NCBI RefSeq assembly: GCF_006539525.1 | Contig: NZ_BJNE01000007.1 | Span: forward strand, 62,001-126,000 | Direction: 5' to 3' | DNA from: Glutamicibacter nicotianae | Lineage (GTDB): Bacteria; Actinomycetota; Actinomycetes; Actinomycetales; Micrococcaceae | Length of the DNA: 64,000 nt | Shown: positions 8,184 through 17,637 of the stretch, piece after piece | How the letters are laid out: every line of letters starts with the position of its first letter | Numbering within the stretch: position 1 is the first letter of the stretch | Notes under the pieces: model-generated | The model's input: the letters and a program-made list of their open reading frames with translations, nothing else | Told to the model about the DNA's origin: nothing | Databases searched by the model: none | Made by a program: the position numbers and the translations under genes

Positions 8184-8965
8184 CGCGGCCTCTCCTGCTT
8201 CGTGAACTGAATTCGAGTTCTCTTCTCGGCGCGCATTGGCGCCTTTTCACGCCCCACAGGGATGTGGGTCGTGCACACGTGTCCTCCGCCGGCCAGTGTC
8301 GACAGTCGTCGAACGTCGACGCCCAGCAAGCGGGCGAACATTTCAGTTTCCATGTCGCAAAACACCGGAAACTCTCGTGCCAAGTCTTGTATCGGGCAGT
8401 GCCCCTGGCATAGCTGCACGCTATGCATCAGAGCAGATGCCACTTTGGTATCCACTTTTCGGGTGTATCCGACGAATCCATCGGCACTGAGCAGGTTGCC
8501 CAGCACTTCGGCTCGTGCTTCCAAACCTTCAACGCCGACCAGTGCTTTGGCGTACCGCTCCTCCATGGATGCGAATCGATTACGCGCAAACTTGCGAATC
8601 GCGTCCTCGCCAGCCGCATCCCCGAGCATCTTCAATGCATCGGAAGCGATCTCCAAGTAGTCGTTGCCCAGCTTCGTCTGACCGCGGTGCGAAAGCACGT
8701 AGCGGCGAGACGGGCGTCCAGCACCGGTCTTCTGGTTGGCTACCAGTTTTACCTCGACGAGTCCCGATTTCGAGAGCGCGTCCAGGTGGCGGCGGACCGC
8801 AGCAGGCGTGAAGCCCAGCTTGTTTCCAAGCTCGGCGGCACTGACCGGTCCGTCCTCTAATACTGCGTATAGGACGCGGTCACGCGTGCGCTCCTCGGTA
8901 TCCCCAACTGCGCCAAGCGTCGCGGCAGCGGAGCCACTAGCTGATTCTGAATTTGATGAATACAC
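8180..8965 (-). CDS. sufR: Fe-S sensing transcriptional repressor SufR
   Basis: A 261-residue regulator with an N-terminal winged helix-turn-helix ([20 protein letters not shown], about residues 40-60). A C-terminal cysteine cluster, LCQGHCP, then VFCDM and later GHVCTT, is suited to hold an Fe-S cluster. SufR represses its own operon when clusters are sufficient. GTG start; no ribosome-binding site is visible, and CATGAT six bases upstream of the start could be a -10 element of a leaderless transcript. It heads the suf operon and is divergent from the ABC transporter genes. Confidence 0.93.
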   Translation of the reverse strand: MYSSNSESASGSAAATLGAVGDTEERTRDRVLYAVLEDGPVSAAELGNKLGFTPAAVRRHLDALSKSGLVEVKLVANQKTGAGRPSRRYVLSHRGQTKLGNDYLEIASDALKMLGDAAGEDAIRKFARNRFASMEERYAKALVGVEGLEARAEVLGNLLSADGFVGYTRKVDTKVASALMHSVQLCQGHCPIQDLAREFPVFCDMETEMFARLLGVDVRRLSTLAGGGHVCTTHIPVGREKAPMRAEKRTRIQFTKQERPR

Positions 8966-8998
8966 AACACAATCATGCGTAAATTTTTACTCTAGGTC

Positions 8999-9018
8999 TA
9001 GTAAGGAAGGACTTACTA
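8999..9018. promoter_or_regulatory. Candidate SufR operator palindrome
   Basis: A perfect inverted repeat TAGTAAG-N6-CTTACTA lies 34 bp upstream of the sufR start. It abuts a possible -35 hexamer (TAGACC, minus strand, 8995-9000) positioned 17 bp from CATGAT, the possible sufR -10. Its position in the divergent region suits autorepression. The half-sites differ from the published cyanobacterial and mycobacterial SufR sites, so the assignment rests on symmetry and location. Confidence 0.45.
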
Positions 9019-9143
9019 AGGGCAAGCTAGCCCGACTAGGGCGTTGCCTGCCTCAAACCTCTTGCACTTCCATTGTCTCGCCCCCTTAAGCGGAACTCGA
9101 GGCTTGGTGACCAACCACTCAACTCAGCCAGTTCGACATGTCG

Positions 9144-9149
9144 TAGAAT
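9144..9149 (+). promoter_or_regulatory. Likely -10 element of a leaderless transcript
   Basis: TAGAAT lies exactly six bases upstream of the GTG start of the ABC ATPase gene, and no ribosome-binding site is present. Transcription would begin at or next to the start codon. No convincing -35 was found. Confidence 0.5.
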
Positions 9150-9155
9150 GTTCTA

Positions 9156-10109
9156 GTGTCTTCTGTATCCCCCAGCCTCGTCATCAACGAGCTGGCCAAA
9201 GATTTAGGTCCAGTCCCCGCCTTGGACAATCGCATGCTGCGAGTCCTGGAGTCGGTGTCCCTAAAAGCTTTTCCCGGTCAGGTCACCACGCTTTTAGGAG
9301 CTAACGGAGCCGGCAAGTCCACGACTCTGGCCTGTGCCCAGGGGCTGCTTCAGCCCGAAGGCGGCACAGTCGAACTCCTGGGCCAGAATCCCTTCGGCGA
9401 CAACCCCGAATTGCGCTCCCGCGTCGGAGTCATGCTCCAGGATGGCGGTTTGCCTCCGTCAATGCGCCCGATTCCGCTCTTGCGGCATGTCGCATCCCTC
9501 TATCAGAAGCCCATTGACATTGATGCGTGAATCACACGCCTTGATCTCGAGTCATTCGGCACCCGCACGATCCGGCGTCTATCCGGCGGCCAAAAACAGC
9601 GCGTCGCATTGGCAGTCGCGTTGGCCGGAGATCCGGAAGTGCTTTTCCTCGATGAGCCAAGCGCCGGATTGGACCCGCAGTCGCGCCAGGTGGTTTTCGA
9701 CCTCATTGCCGAACTTCGCGATGCTGGCAAGGCCATCATCTTGACGACCCATCTCATGGACGACGCACAGCGTCTCAGCGACTATGTCTACATCATCGAC
9801 AAGGGCTGCACCGTGGCGCAGGGCACCGTTGCCGAGCTGACTGCCCGCGCTGCCGAAGACCAGGACACCCGCCCGGTCTCTTTCTCGGCCCCAGCTGGCC
9901 TGCGGCTGCCTGAACCGCCGGCAGGATTGCGTCTGGAAGAAACCGCCTCCGGCCAGTACCGCCTCGACGGGGTCAACTCCCCCGAACACTTGAACTGGCT
10001 CACGCAGTGGTGGCTGAAGGAAAGCATCTTGCCAATCGAGCTTAATCTCCAGTCTCGAAGCCTCGAAGACGTTTTCCTCGAAATCGCGATCAAGGAGGAA
10101 AAAGCATGA
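9156..10109 (+). pseudogene. ABC transporter ATPase interrupted by an in-frame TGA
   Basis: An ABC-2 exporter ATPase split by one stop codon. The first 124 codons contain Walker A GANGAGKST (48-56). TGA at 9528-9530 follows, and the same frame continues without a shift to 10109 with the signature LSGGQKQR, Walker B VLFLDEPSAGLD and switch TTHLMDDA. Termination would separate Walker A from the signature and Walker B, abolishing function. Re-initiation at TTG 9609 would start inside the signature region. The downstream permease overlaps by 4 bp and is intact. A recent nonsense mutation, a base-call error or recoding are all possible. The gene is syntenic with the ABC pair between suf and ctaA in other Actinobacteria. 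Confidence 0.8.
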
Positions 10110-10870
10110 GCCAAGCACTCACGCGCTCCAATGCTGCCTCGCCACTGCGCAGAATCCTGAACCAAGGCAGATACGAATCCATCCAGATGCTCAGCAATGG
10201 CGAGCAACTCATTCTCGCTGTTGTCATGCCGCTCATTGCGCTGTTCGTGCTTACCCTCACCGATCTCGTCAATAACGTGGCCGACCGAAGCATTGATGCA
10301 GCTGTACCCGGCGTGCTCGCCCTGTGCGTCATTTCAACGGCTTTCACCGGACAGGGAATCGGGACAGGTTTTGACCGCCGCTACGGCGTGCTGACCATGT
10401 TCTCAACGACCCCATTGGGGAAAACCGGACTGATTTTCGGCAAAGTCATTGCAGTGCTGTCCGTCTTGTTGATCCAGGTCGTCTTGATCTGCTCAGTCGC
10501 GCTGCTGTTCCTGGATTGGCATCCGAACCCCTGGGGAATCCTCCCGGGTATCCTCTTCTTGCTCTTGGGTGCAGCGGCGTTTACCGCGCTGGGCCTGCTC
10601 ATTGCTGGCACCGTTCGCCCTGAAGCGACGTTGGCCATCACCAACCTTGCCTGGATCCTGCTGGCCGGCGCCGGCGGTGTCCTGTATCCCTTGAGCATGG
10701 CCCCAGATTGGGCACAGCCGACGCTGAATGCACTGCCTTCGGCAGCGCTGGGCGATGCCATGCGCGATGCCCTCATCCATGGCCAGTTCAGCATCGCTGG
10801 ACTGATTTTCTTGATCCTCTGGGCAGCAGCCGGCTCCTTTGCAGCCATCAAGCTGTTCAAATGGAGCTAA
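10106..10870 (+). CDS. ABC-2 type transporter permease
   Basis: A 254-residue membrane protein with about six hydrophobic segments, typical of ABC-2 permeases (IILAVVMPLIALFVL region near residue 35, then GLLIAGTVRPE and a C-terminal helix). Its ATG overlaps the ATPase stop by 4 bp, so the two form one exporter. Substrate unknown. It is followed 30 bp later by ctaA, and this neighbourhood is conserved in Actinobacteria, so a role linked to heme or cytochrome assembly is possible but unproven. If the ATPase is truly broken, this permease lacks its partner unless another ATPase substitutes. Confidence 0.85.
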   Translation: MSQALTRSNAASPLRRILNQGRYESIQMLSNGEQLILAVVMPLIALFVLTLTDLVNNVADRSIDAAVPGVLALCVISTAFTGQGIGTGFDRRYGVLTMFSTTPLGKTGLIFGKVIAVLSVLLIQVVLICSVALLFLDWHPNPWGILPGILFLLLGAAAFTALGLLIAGTVRPEATLAITNLAWILLAGAGGVLYPLSMAPDWAQPTLNALPSAALGDAMRDALIHGQFSIAGLIFLILWAAAGSFAAIKLFKWS

Positions 10871-10900
10871 CCACCACTCAATTCCAAGAGGGAGATTTCC

Positions 10901-11839
10901 TTGACTTCAGTCCAAGCCAAACAGAGCTGGGCCGATAAGTTGCCCACGAAGGTAAACCGCCTCGTGCATGGTCTGGCGATCGCATCCTTGATCTCGCAGA
11001 TTGGCATTATCGTCACCGGAGGGGCCGTAAGGCTTACCGAGTCGGGACTCGGTTGCTCACATTGGCCCAACTGCGTCCCCGGCTCGATGACTCCTGTTCC
11101 GGAAATGGGTATCCACGGCATCATCGAGTTCGGCAACCGCCTGCTGACCTTCGTCCTGCTGGTTATCGCCGTTGCTTTCCTGGTCTCCATCTGGAAGATG
11201 CGCCCGACGCACCGTACCTTGTACAAACTGGCCGTCGGCTTGCTCGCCGGCATCGCACTTCAGGCCCTTGTCGGCGCCATCACCGTATGGACTGGTCTGA
11301 ATGCCTGGGTTGTGTCGGTGCATTTCCTGATTTCCGGGGCTCTGGTCATCATGGCCACGTTCCAGGTCAACCGTACGGCCAAGGAACTGAAAAGCCGGGA
11401 GATTCCGCGGAGCACCAAGTCCATCGGCCAGATTTCATTTGCCGCATGGATCTTCTCGCTGCTCGCTGTCGCGTTCGGAACTGTCGTAACAGGCACCGGA
11501 CCGCACGCTGGTGATGCCGATGCTCCTCGTCACCTGTTCGATCCACTATTCGTGACCCGGCTGCACACGGCTCCGGTGTACTTGCTGGTCGCCGCCACCG
11601 TTGTTGTTCTCATCCTGGCCTACAAGCAGGGCGGAAACAGCCAGCTTCGCAACGCCATTTGGTGGCTCGTGGCCGCTATCGCGATTCAGGCAGCGATCGG
11701 ATACATCCAGCACTTCAATGGCCTGCCGGTTGCCCTGGTTCTCTCTCACATGCTCGGCGCCAGCTTGTTGCTCTCAGCTTCTGCAAACGTCTGGGACCGG
11801 GCCGCTATCCTTCCGGGATACAGGGTCATCGCTTCATAG
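10901..11839 (+). CDS. ctaA: Heme A synthase CtaA
   Basis: A 312-residue polytopic membrane protein of the COX15/CtaA family, which oxidises the C8 methyl of heme O to give heme A for aa3-type cytochrome oxidase. Seen are GGAVRLTESGLGCSHWPNC with conserved His and Cys, further conserved histidines in IHGIIEFGNR and SVHFLISG, and TRLHTAPVYLL and LSHMLGASLL in the second half, consistent with two four-helix heme-binding repeats. TTG start preceded by AGAGGGAGA. ctaB, which makes the heme O substrate, is convergent 0.8 kb away. Confidence 0.93.
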   Translation: MTSVQAKQSWADKLPTKVNRLVHGLAIASLISQIGIIVTGGAVRLTESGLGCSHWPNCVPGSMTPVPEMGIHGIIEFGNRLLTFVLLVIAVAFLVSIWKMRPTHRTLYKLAVGLLAGIALQALVGAITVWTGLNAWVVSVHFLISGALVIMATFQVNRTAKELKSREIPRSTKSIGQISFAAWIFSLLAVAFGTVVTGTGPHAGDADAPRHLFDPLFVTRLHTAPVYLLVAATVVVLILAYKQGGNSQLRNAIWWLVAAIAIQAAIGYIQHFNGLPVALVLSHMLGASLLLSASANVWDRAAILPGYRVIAS

Positions 11840-11850
11840 CATTCTGCGTA

Positions 11851-11903
11851 AGCGTTTCGGGGGTTGCCCTGCACTCAAAGTGCACGGCAACCCCCGAATC
11901 GCT
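11851..11903. terminator. Strong stem-loop after ctaA
   Basis: An 18-bp stem (11851-11868 with 11886-11903, one mismatch), with an inner GCACT/AGTGC extension, begins 12 bp after the ctaA stop. It is followed by a short TTTAACTATC stretch. Probable terminator. Confidence 0.75.
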
Positions 11904-12570
11904 TTAACTATCTTCTTGTTGTTCCGAGGTCTACGACCCCAGCAATCCAGTGAGTCCTATAGGTAGGCAGCTCCGCTCAGCAAACGACCCGCGCCCAAGA
12001 TCTCCGCCATCGAAAGCAAGCTGGTGCCCCTGGCAATTCGAATCAGCTTGCAACTGCATTCTCGCTTCATCAAACCGGCAACGGCACGCCATCCTCGACT
12101 TGCCGCTCCCGTCCTTCTTTTTCACAGCGCTCTGCTGCCAAAGCCTCGCCGTCTTCGATAACCTATACCGCTACCATGACGTTGCCACATTTCTCGCCTG
12201 ATAGCTTGATGGACTTCAGAGAAATCACGTGCCTCTGGCGGTGAGTTCATCGAGCGACGGGTATCCAGCAATCCGCTGTTGATCATCGCCGCAAACACAG
12301 AATACGAGCTCCCGCAACGGAGTTACCCTCCAGGAGATCAAAGGTTGCAGCAAGTTCCGTGCCGCATTCATCACTGTCCGTTTTGGAACCGAGCGCGTAG
12401 AGGTCGGCAGCCCGCCAGTGAATGGCAGGTTATGACTTCTTTGGTGCTGGACAGGCACAACCGGGAGTTGCGTCGACTAAGCCAGAATTATCAAAGGACC
12501 CAGTTTCTGCTCCGGTTGAATGAATGGCCCAGATGCATCCAATGCACTAGAGACCGGCGTGCATAAGCTA
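11904..12570. other. Intergenic stretch with no recognised gene
   Basis: About 670 bp between the ctaA and ctaB terminators. Only short overlapping frames occur on both strands, without good ribosome-binding sites and with composition unlike the flanking genes. A minus-strand frame at 12225-12458 has a faintly protein-like C-terminus but no recognisable motif. The stretch could be decayed coding DNA. No tRNA, structured RNA or repeat was recognised. Confidence 0.5.
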
Positions 12571-12625
12571 AAGAAAAGCGCCTTGCTTGGAAACCAAACG
12601 AATTTGGGTTCCAAGCAAGGCGCTT
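12571..12625 (-). terminator. Terminator of ctaB
   Basis: A 17-bp perfect outer stem (12576-12592 with 12609-12625) carries an inner CCAAA/TTTGG stem. On the minus strand it is followed by TTTCTTTAGC. It lies 25 bp past the ctaB stop. Confidence 0.8.
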
Positions 12626-12650
12626 GTGAAGCTTCGTTGCGGAGTTGAAC

Positions 12651-13628
12651 TCAGCCGAACAGCGGGCTGCCCACGAACGGATCAATGGCCAATGCCAAGA
12701 AGACGATCGACAAGTAGGTGATGGAGATGTGGAAGACCTTCATGGCCTTGCGGTTGATCTCAGCCGGCTTGTGGTCGTTCTGCGCCTCGCGGTAAAGCAC
12801 GTGGGACTCGTAGACGAACCACAAACCTGCGCCGCCCGCGATTGCGGTATACACGATGCCGGCGCCACCCAGTGGAACCAACAGCATCGAGCAAACGACG
12901 GTGGCCCAGGCATAAAGCACGACCTGCACCGAAACGCGGCGGGCATTGGCGATCGCGCCAAGCATTGGCACCGAAGCCGCGTTGTAGTCATCCGCGTACT
13001 TCATGGACAGCGGCCAGTAATGCGGCGGTGTCCAGAGGAAGATCACCAGGAACAGGATGATCGCTGGCCACTCAATTGTGTTGGTCACTGCAGCCCAAGC
13101 AATCAGTACAGGCATGCAGCCGGCGATGCCACCCCACACAATATTCTGAGCCGTCCGGCGCTTGAGGATCAAAGTGTAGAACACCACGTAGAGCAGAATG
13201 GCCGCCAGGCCCAACGCGGTCGTCAGCGGATTCGTGCCAACCCAGAGAATCACCAAGGATGCGATTGCCAGGGCCCAAGAGAAGACCAAGGCTTCCTTCG
13301 GGGTCAGGTCACCAGTCACCAAAGGGCGCCCCTTGGTACGCTTCATCAACTTGTCCATATCGCGATCGATATAGCAGTTGAATGCTCCGGATGCGCCTGC
13401 GGCCATAGCTCCACCAACGAGGGTGGAAATCATCAGCCAGACGGAAGGAAAGCCCCGCTCGGCAAAGATCATGGTCGGAAGGGTGCTCACTAGCAGCAAC
13501 TCGATAACGCGAGGCTTCGTCAACGCCACATACGCATTGGCCTTGCGCTTCAGAAAGTCGCCGGCAGTTTCATCAGGCTGACGCGATGCGCGTGGCACTG
13601 ATGCTGCGGCGACACTTTGAGTCTTCAA
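12651..13628 (-). CDS. ctaB: Protoheme IX farnesyltransferase CtaB (heme O synthase)
   Basis: A 325-residue UbiA-type prenyltransferase with many membrane helices. The first Asp-rich motif is [20 protein letters not shown] and the second [14 protein letters not shown]; both bind Mg-farnesyl diphosphate. It transfers farnesyl to heme b, giving heme O, the substrate of CtaA. TTG start. It ends in its own terminator and is convergent with ctaA and divergent from tkt, an arrangement common in Actinobacteria. Confidence 0.95.
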   Translation of the reverse strand: MKTQSVAAASVPRASRQPDETAGDFLKRKANAYVALTKPRVIELLLVSTLPTMIFAERGFPSVWLMISTLVGGAMAAGASGAFNCYIDRDMDKLMKRTKGRPLVTGDLTPKEALVFSWALAIASLVILWVGTNPLTTALGLAAILLYVVFYTLILKRRTAQNIVWGGIAGCMPVLIAWAAVTNTIEWPAIILFLVIFLWTPPHYWPLSMKYADDYNAASVPMLGAIANARRVSVQVVLYAWATVVCSMLLVPLGGAGIVYTAIAGGAGLWFVYESHVLYREAQNDHKPAEINRKAMKVFHISITYLSIVFLALAIDPFVGSPLFG

Positions 13629-14400
13629 TTAAACGCACTCAGTTCTTCACGGGTACAAGACAGACACATTCATTCTACGCTGGATAGAAATTGAATGAAA
13701 CTCCCCACGGAGAGGATCACATTCAAAAAGGGTGATTTGGCTCAATTTAAATAGTTGCAATGCCCAAACCGGCTACGTACCAAGCGCCGCACCCGATGGG
13801 TGCTCAGATCGATCTCCGGCGTTCGAATCGGCTATCCGGGCCGGTCCTTCACTCAAAACTGCGATTACCTCCAGTTCAGCAGGCGGGGGCCAAGAGCCCC
13901 GCCCGTTCACGCACCGGCCACTTGCACAGGCGGCAGCCTCCGAGGCAGCGGCCACAGGACCTCGGCCTTTAATAGACGTCAGATATTCTTGGCACCCGCA
14001 GCACCAGGACAAATTCCACAAGCGGTAAGCAACATGGAAACAAGATTCATTTTTTGTACACCTCCCCAGGGCAACGCGTCAGCAACTCCGGGTATACAGC
14101 CATCCGGGACACACCTGCAACGACCTGTGCACCATTGCGCAGAATGACTGAGCGCTTGGCTCAGGCCAAGGCATGAAAGGTCACATCGGGTCGCACCCCT
14201 GCGCAAACCGAATAATTATGTGTCATCTTGCTAAATCCAGCGCCCGAAGGCGCCGTTTCGCGATAGAGTTGACTCAGATTGCGCCGTCGCGACCTGCATT
14301 CCTCTAACTTAAGCAATATCGGAGGCATGGGGAGGCGACGGCGTATTGCGTGTCAGCGGGAGGCATCTCCCGTCCAAGCCTGAATGGAAGGAACGCCGCT
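13629..14400. other. Divergent intergenic region between ctaB and tkt
   Basis: About 770 bp with no supported gene. It must hold the promoters of ctaB and of the tkt operon. Candidates near tkt are TTGACT at 14269-14274 and an AT-rich stretch around 14307-14319, but no convincing -10 was paired. A short hairpin CTGAGC-N5-GCTCAG occurs near 14147-14163. Frames in this stretch are shadows with arginine- and proline-rich translations. Confidence 0.5.
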
Positions 14401-16515
14401 GTGGCGACTGAATCCTTAGTTGAAGAATTCTCACTGACCGAGTTGGACCGTAAGGCCATCGACACCACCCGTGTCCTGGCAGCCGACGCCGTCGAAAAGG
14501 TTGGCAATGGCCACCCCGGTACCGCAATGAGCTTGGCTCCTGCCGCCTACTTGATTTTCCAGAAGCACCTGCGCCACAACCCGAAGGATCCGAACTGGAT
14601 CGGCCGAGACCGTTTCGTGCTTTCCCCAGGCCACACCTCGCTGACCCTGTACCTGCAGCTGTTCCTCTCCGGCTACGGCTTGGAAATGCAAGACATCGAA
14701 GCGCTGCGCACCTGGGGCGCGAAGACCCCTGGCCACCCTGAGTACGGCCACACCGCCGGCGTCGAGATCACCACCGGCCCACTGGGCCAGGGCCTGGCCT
14801 CCGCCGTTGGCTTCGCCTACGCCCAGCGCCGCATGCGCGGCCTGCTGGATCCAGCCGCCGAAGCCGGAACCAGCCCCTTCGACCATACTGTCTACGTCAT
14901 CGCTTCCGATGGCGACCTGCAGGAAGGCGTCACCTCCGAAGCTTCCTCGCTGGCCGGCCACCAGGAACTGGGCAACCTTGTGGTGATCTACGATGACAAC
15001 AAGATCTCCATCGAGAACGACACCGACATCGCCTTCACCGAGGACGTGCTGGGCCGCTACGAGTCCTACGGCTGGCACACCCAGCGCGTTGACTGGACCG
15101 CCACCGGCGAATACGTCGAGGACATGGCCGCACTGGACGCCGCCATCCGCGCCGCCAAGGCCGAGACCTCTCGCCCGTCGATCATCTCGCTGCGCACCAT
15201 CATCGGCTGGCCATCGCCAACCAAGCAGAACACCGGCGGCATCCACGGCTCGAAGCTAGGTGCCGAGGAAGTTGCCGGCCTGAAGAAGGTGCTGGGCTTC
15301 GACCCGGAGAAGAACTTCCAGATCGAGGATGACGTGCTGGCCCACGCCCGCGAAGTCGCAACCCGCGGAGCGCAGCTGCACGCCTCGTGGAACGAGACCT
15401 TCAACGCCTGGAAATCTGCAAACCCGGAAGAGGCCGCCCTGCTGGAACGCCTGCAGGCTGGCGAGCTGCCAGAAGGCTGGACCGAGAAGCTTCCTACCTT
15501 CGAGCCTGGTTCCACCATGGCCACCCGCGCCGCGTCGGGCAAGGTCATCAACGCGATCGCCGACGAGCTGCCAGAACTCTGGGGCGGCTCCGCCGACCTG
15601 GCCGGTTCGAACAACACCACCATCGAGACCGCGAAGTCCTTCGCTCCCGAGCGCCGCTCCACCGATTCCTGGTCGGCCAGCCCGTACGGCCGTGTGCTGC
15701 ACTTCGGCATCCGCGAGCACGCCGCCGCGTCGATCGTCAACGGCATCGTGCTCTCCAGCCCGACCCGCGCGTTCTCCGGCACCTTCCTGATCTTCTCCGA
15801 CTACCAGCGTCCGGCCATCCGCCTGGCCGCGCTGATGGGCGTCCCGTCGATCTTCGTCTGGACCCACGACTCCATCGGCCTGGGCGAAGACGGCCCGACC
15901 CACCAGCCGGTGGAGCAGCTCGCCTCGCTGCGCATCATCCCGAACTTCGACGTTGTCCGCCCGGCGGATGCCAACGAGGTCGCCTACGCCTGGCGCGGAA
16001 TGCTGGAACTGTCCACCACCCCATCGGGCATCGTGCTCTCGCGCCAGAACCTGCCGATCTACGACCGTTCGGCCACCGGCTTCCGCGGCGCCGAAGGCAC
16101 GCTGAAGGGCGGCTACATCCTGGCCGAGGCCGTGCGCGACGGCGCCGAGACCACGCCGGATGTCATCCTGCTGGCCACCGGCTCCGAGGTCGAGCTCGCC
16201 GTCGAGGCCCGCGAAGCGCTGGCGGCCAAGGACATCGCGGCGCGCGTCGTCTCGCTGCCGTCGCTGGAATGGTTCGCCAAGCAGGATGCCGCCTACCGCG
16301 AAGAGGTCCTTCCGGCAGCAATCACCGCCCGCGTTTCGGTGGAGGCCGGCGTGGCCCAGGGCTGGCGCGAACTGGTTGGCGCCCACGGCGAAATCATCTC
16401 GCTGGACCACTTCGGCGCGTCCGCCGACTACAAGAAGCTGTACTCGGAATTCGGCATCACCACCGAGGCAGTGATCGCTGCCGCCGAAACCTCCATCAAC
16501 AACGCTGCCAATTAA
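14401..16515 (+). CDS. tkt: Transketolase
   Basis: A 704-residue thiamine-diphosphate enzyme of the pentose-phosphate pathway. Visible: VGNGHPGTAMSLAP, the ThDP/Mg motif ASDGDLQEGVTSEA, and GEDGPTHQPVEQLASLR. The GTG at 14401 is chosen because GGAAGGAA lies just upstream and the protein then begins with the family N-terminus; the frame is open to a GTG at 14350, which would add 17 unrelated residues. It heads a tightly packed operon with tal 18 bp downstream. Codon use is strongly biased to C/G third positions, as expected for a highly expressed gene. Confidence 0.96.
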   Translation: MATESLVEEFSLTELDRKAIDTTRVLAADAVEKVGNGHPGTAMSLAPAAYLIFQKHLRHNPKDPNWIGRDRFVLSPGHTSLTLYLQLFLSGYGLEMQDIEALRTWGAKTPGHPEYGHTAGVEITTGPLGQGLASAVGFAYAQRRMRGLLDPAAEAGTSPFDHTVYVIASDGDLQEGVTSEASSLAGHQELGNLVVIYDDNKISIENDTDIAFTEDVLGRYESYGWHTQRVDWTATGEYVEDMAALDAAIRAAKAETSRPSIISLRTIIGWPSPTKQNTGGIHGSKLGAEEVAGLKKVLGFDPEKNFQIEDDVLAHAREVATRGAQLHASWNETFNAWKSANPEEAALLERLQAGELPEGWTEKLPTFEPGSTMATRAASGKVINAIADELPELWGGSADLAGSNNTTIETAKSFAPERRSTDSWSASPYGRVLHFGIREHAAASIVNGIVLSSPTRAFSGTFLIFSDYQRPAIRLAALMGVPSIFVWTHDSIGLGEDGPTHQPVEQLASLRIIPNFDVVRPADANEVAYAWRGMLELSTTPSGIVLSRQNLPIYDRSATGFRGAEGTLKGGYILAEAVRDGAETTPDVILLATGSEVELAVEAREALAAKDIAARVVSLPSLEWFAKQDAAYREEVLPAAITARVSVEAGVAQGWRELVGAHGEIISLDHFGASADYKKLYSEFGITTEAVIAAAETSINNAAN

Positions 16516-16533
16516 GGAACTGAAGTACATATC

Positions 16534-17637
16534 ATGAGCAACCCGAATACTCAGGCCCTGTCCGACGCCGGCGTCTCCATCTGGCTGGACGACCTTTCGC
16601 GCGAGCGCCTGACCAGCGGCTCCCTGGCCAAGCTGATCGAAGAGAAGAACGTCGTCGGCGTCACCACCAACCCGGCAATCTTCGCCGCGTCGCTGTCCAA
16701 GGCAGAGGTGTACGGCGAGGCGATCGCCGAGCAGAAGCACCGCTCCGTCGAGGACGCGATCACGGAAATCACCAGCGACGACGTGGCAGCGGCCTGCGAC
16801 CTGTTCAAGGGCATCTACGAGTCCTCCAACGGCTTCGACGGCCGCGTGTCCATCGAGGTGGACCCCCGCCTGGCGCACGAGACCGCACCGACCATCGCCC
16901 AGGCGAAGGCCTTGTACGAGCGCGTGAACCGCGAAAACGTGCTGATCAAGATCCCTGCCACCATCGAAGGCCTGGAAGCCATCACCGAAACCATTGCCGC
17001 CGGCATTTCGGTGAACGTGACCCTGATCTTCTCGCTGGAACGCTACCGCGAGGTCATCAACGCCTACCTGCTGGGTCTGGAGAAGGCCCATGCCGCCGGC
17101 CTGGACCTGTCCAAGATCCACTCGGTCGCGTCCTTCTTCGTCTCCCGCGTGGACACCGAGATCGACAAGCGCCTGGATGCCATCGGCACCGACGCGGCAG
17201 CGGCAGTGCGCGGGCAGGCCGGCGTGGCCAACGCCCGCCTGGCCTACCAGGTCTTCGAGGAGTCCTTCGCTTCGGCCCGCTACGAGGTGCTGAGCGCTGC
17301 CGGCGCCAACGTGCAGCGCCCGCTGTGGGCTTCGACCGGCGTGAAGGACCCCGCCTACCCGTCGACCCTGTACGTGACCGAACTGGTCGCCCCGCAGACG
17401 GTGAACACCATGCCGGAGAAGACCCTGGATGCCACCGCGGCCGAAGCCGAGATCCGCGGCAACGCGATCGCCGGCGGCTACGATGCCGCCAACCGCGTGC
17501 TGGACAAGCTCGCCGCCCTGGGCATCGACTACAACGAGGTCGTGAACCTGCTTGAGGTCGAGGGCGTGCAGAAGTTCGACGTCGCCTGGAACGAGCTGCT
17601 CCAGGACATGGCCGAGGCCCTGAAGGGAGCCAAATAG
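16534..17637 (+). CDS. tal: Transaldolase
   Basis: A 367-residue transaldolase of the longer bacterial type, moving a dihydroxyacetone unit between sugar phosphates in the non-oxidative pentose-phosphate pathway. [16 protein letters not shown] near the N-terminus, the Schiff-base lysine region [11 protein letters not shown] and the phosphate-binding [13 protein letters not shown] are present. Its stop codon is followed immediately by the pgi ATG with no spacer. This type of transaldolase exists in some bacteria as a fusion with a glucose-6-phosphate isomerase like the one encoded next door. Confidence 0.95.
   Translation: MSNPNTQALSDAGVSIWLDDLSRERLTSGSLAKLIEEKNVVGVTTNPAIFAASLSKAEVYGEAIAEQKHRSVEDAITEITSDDVAAACDLFKGIYESSNGFDGRVSIEVDPRLAHETAPTIAQAKALYERVNRENVLIKIPATIEGLEAITETIAAGISVNVTLIFSLERYREVINAYLLGLEKAHAAGLDLSKIHSVASFFVSRVDTEIDKRLDAIGTDAAAAVRGQAGVANARLAYQVFEESFASARYEVLSAAGANVQRPLWASTGVKDPAYPSTLYVTELVAPQTVNTMPEKTLDATAAEAEIRGNAIAGGYDAANRVLDKLAALGIDYNEVVNLLEVEGVQKFDVAWNELLQDMAEALKGAK

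Noticed and set aside
12225-12458. A 77-codon minus-strand frame between ctaA and ctaB
   Set aside because: No ribosome-binding site, no recognised motif and overlap with other frames of similar length. Kept only as a possible remnant.
13816-13840. A tRNA T-loop-like stretch (GTTCGAATC) upstream of tkt
   Set aside because: The flanking bases do not form a T-stem, and no acceptor or anticodon arm can be built around it.
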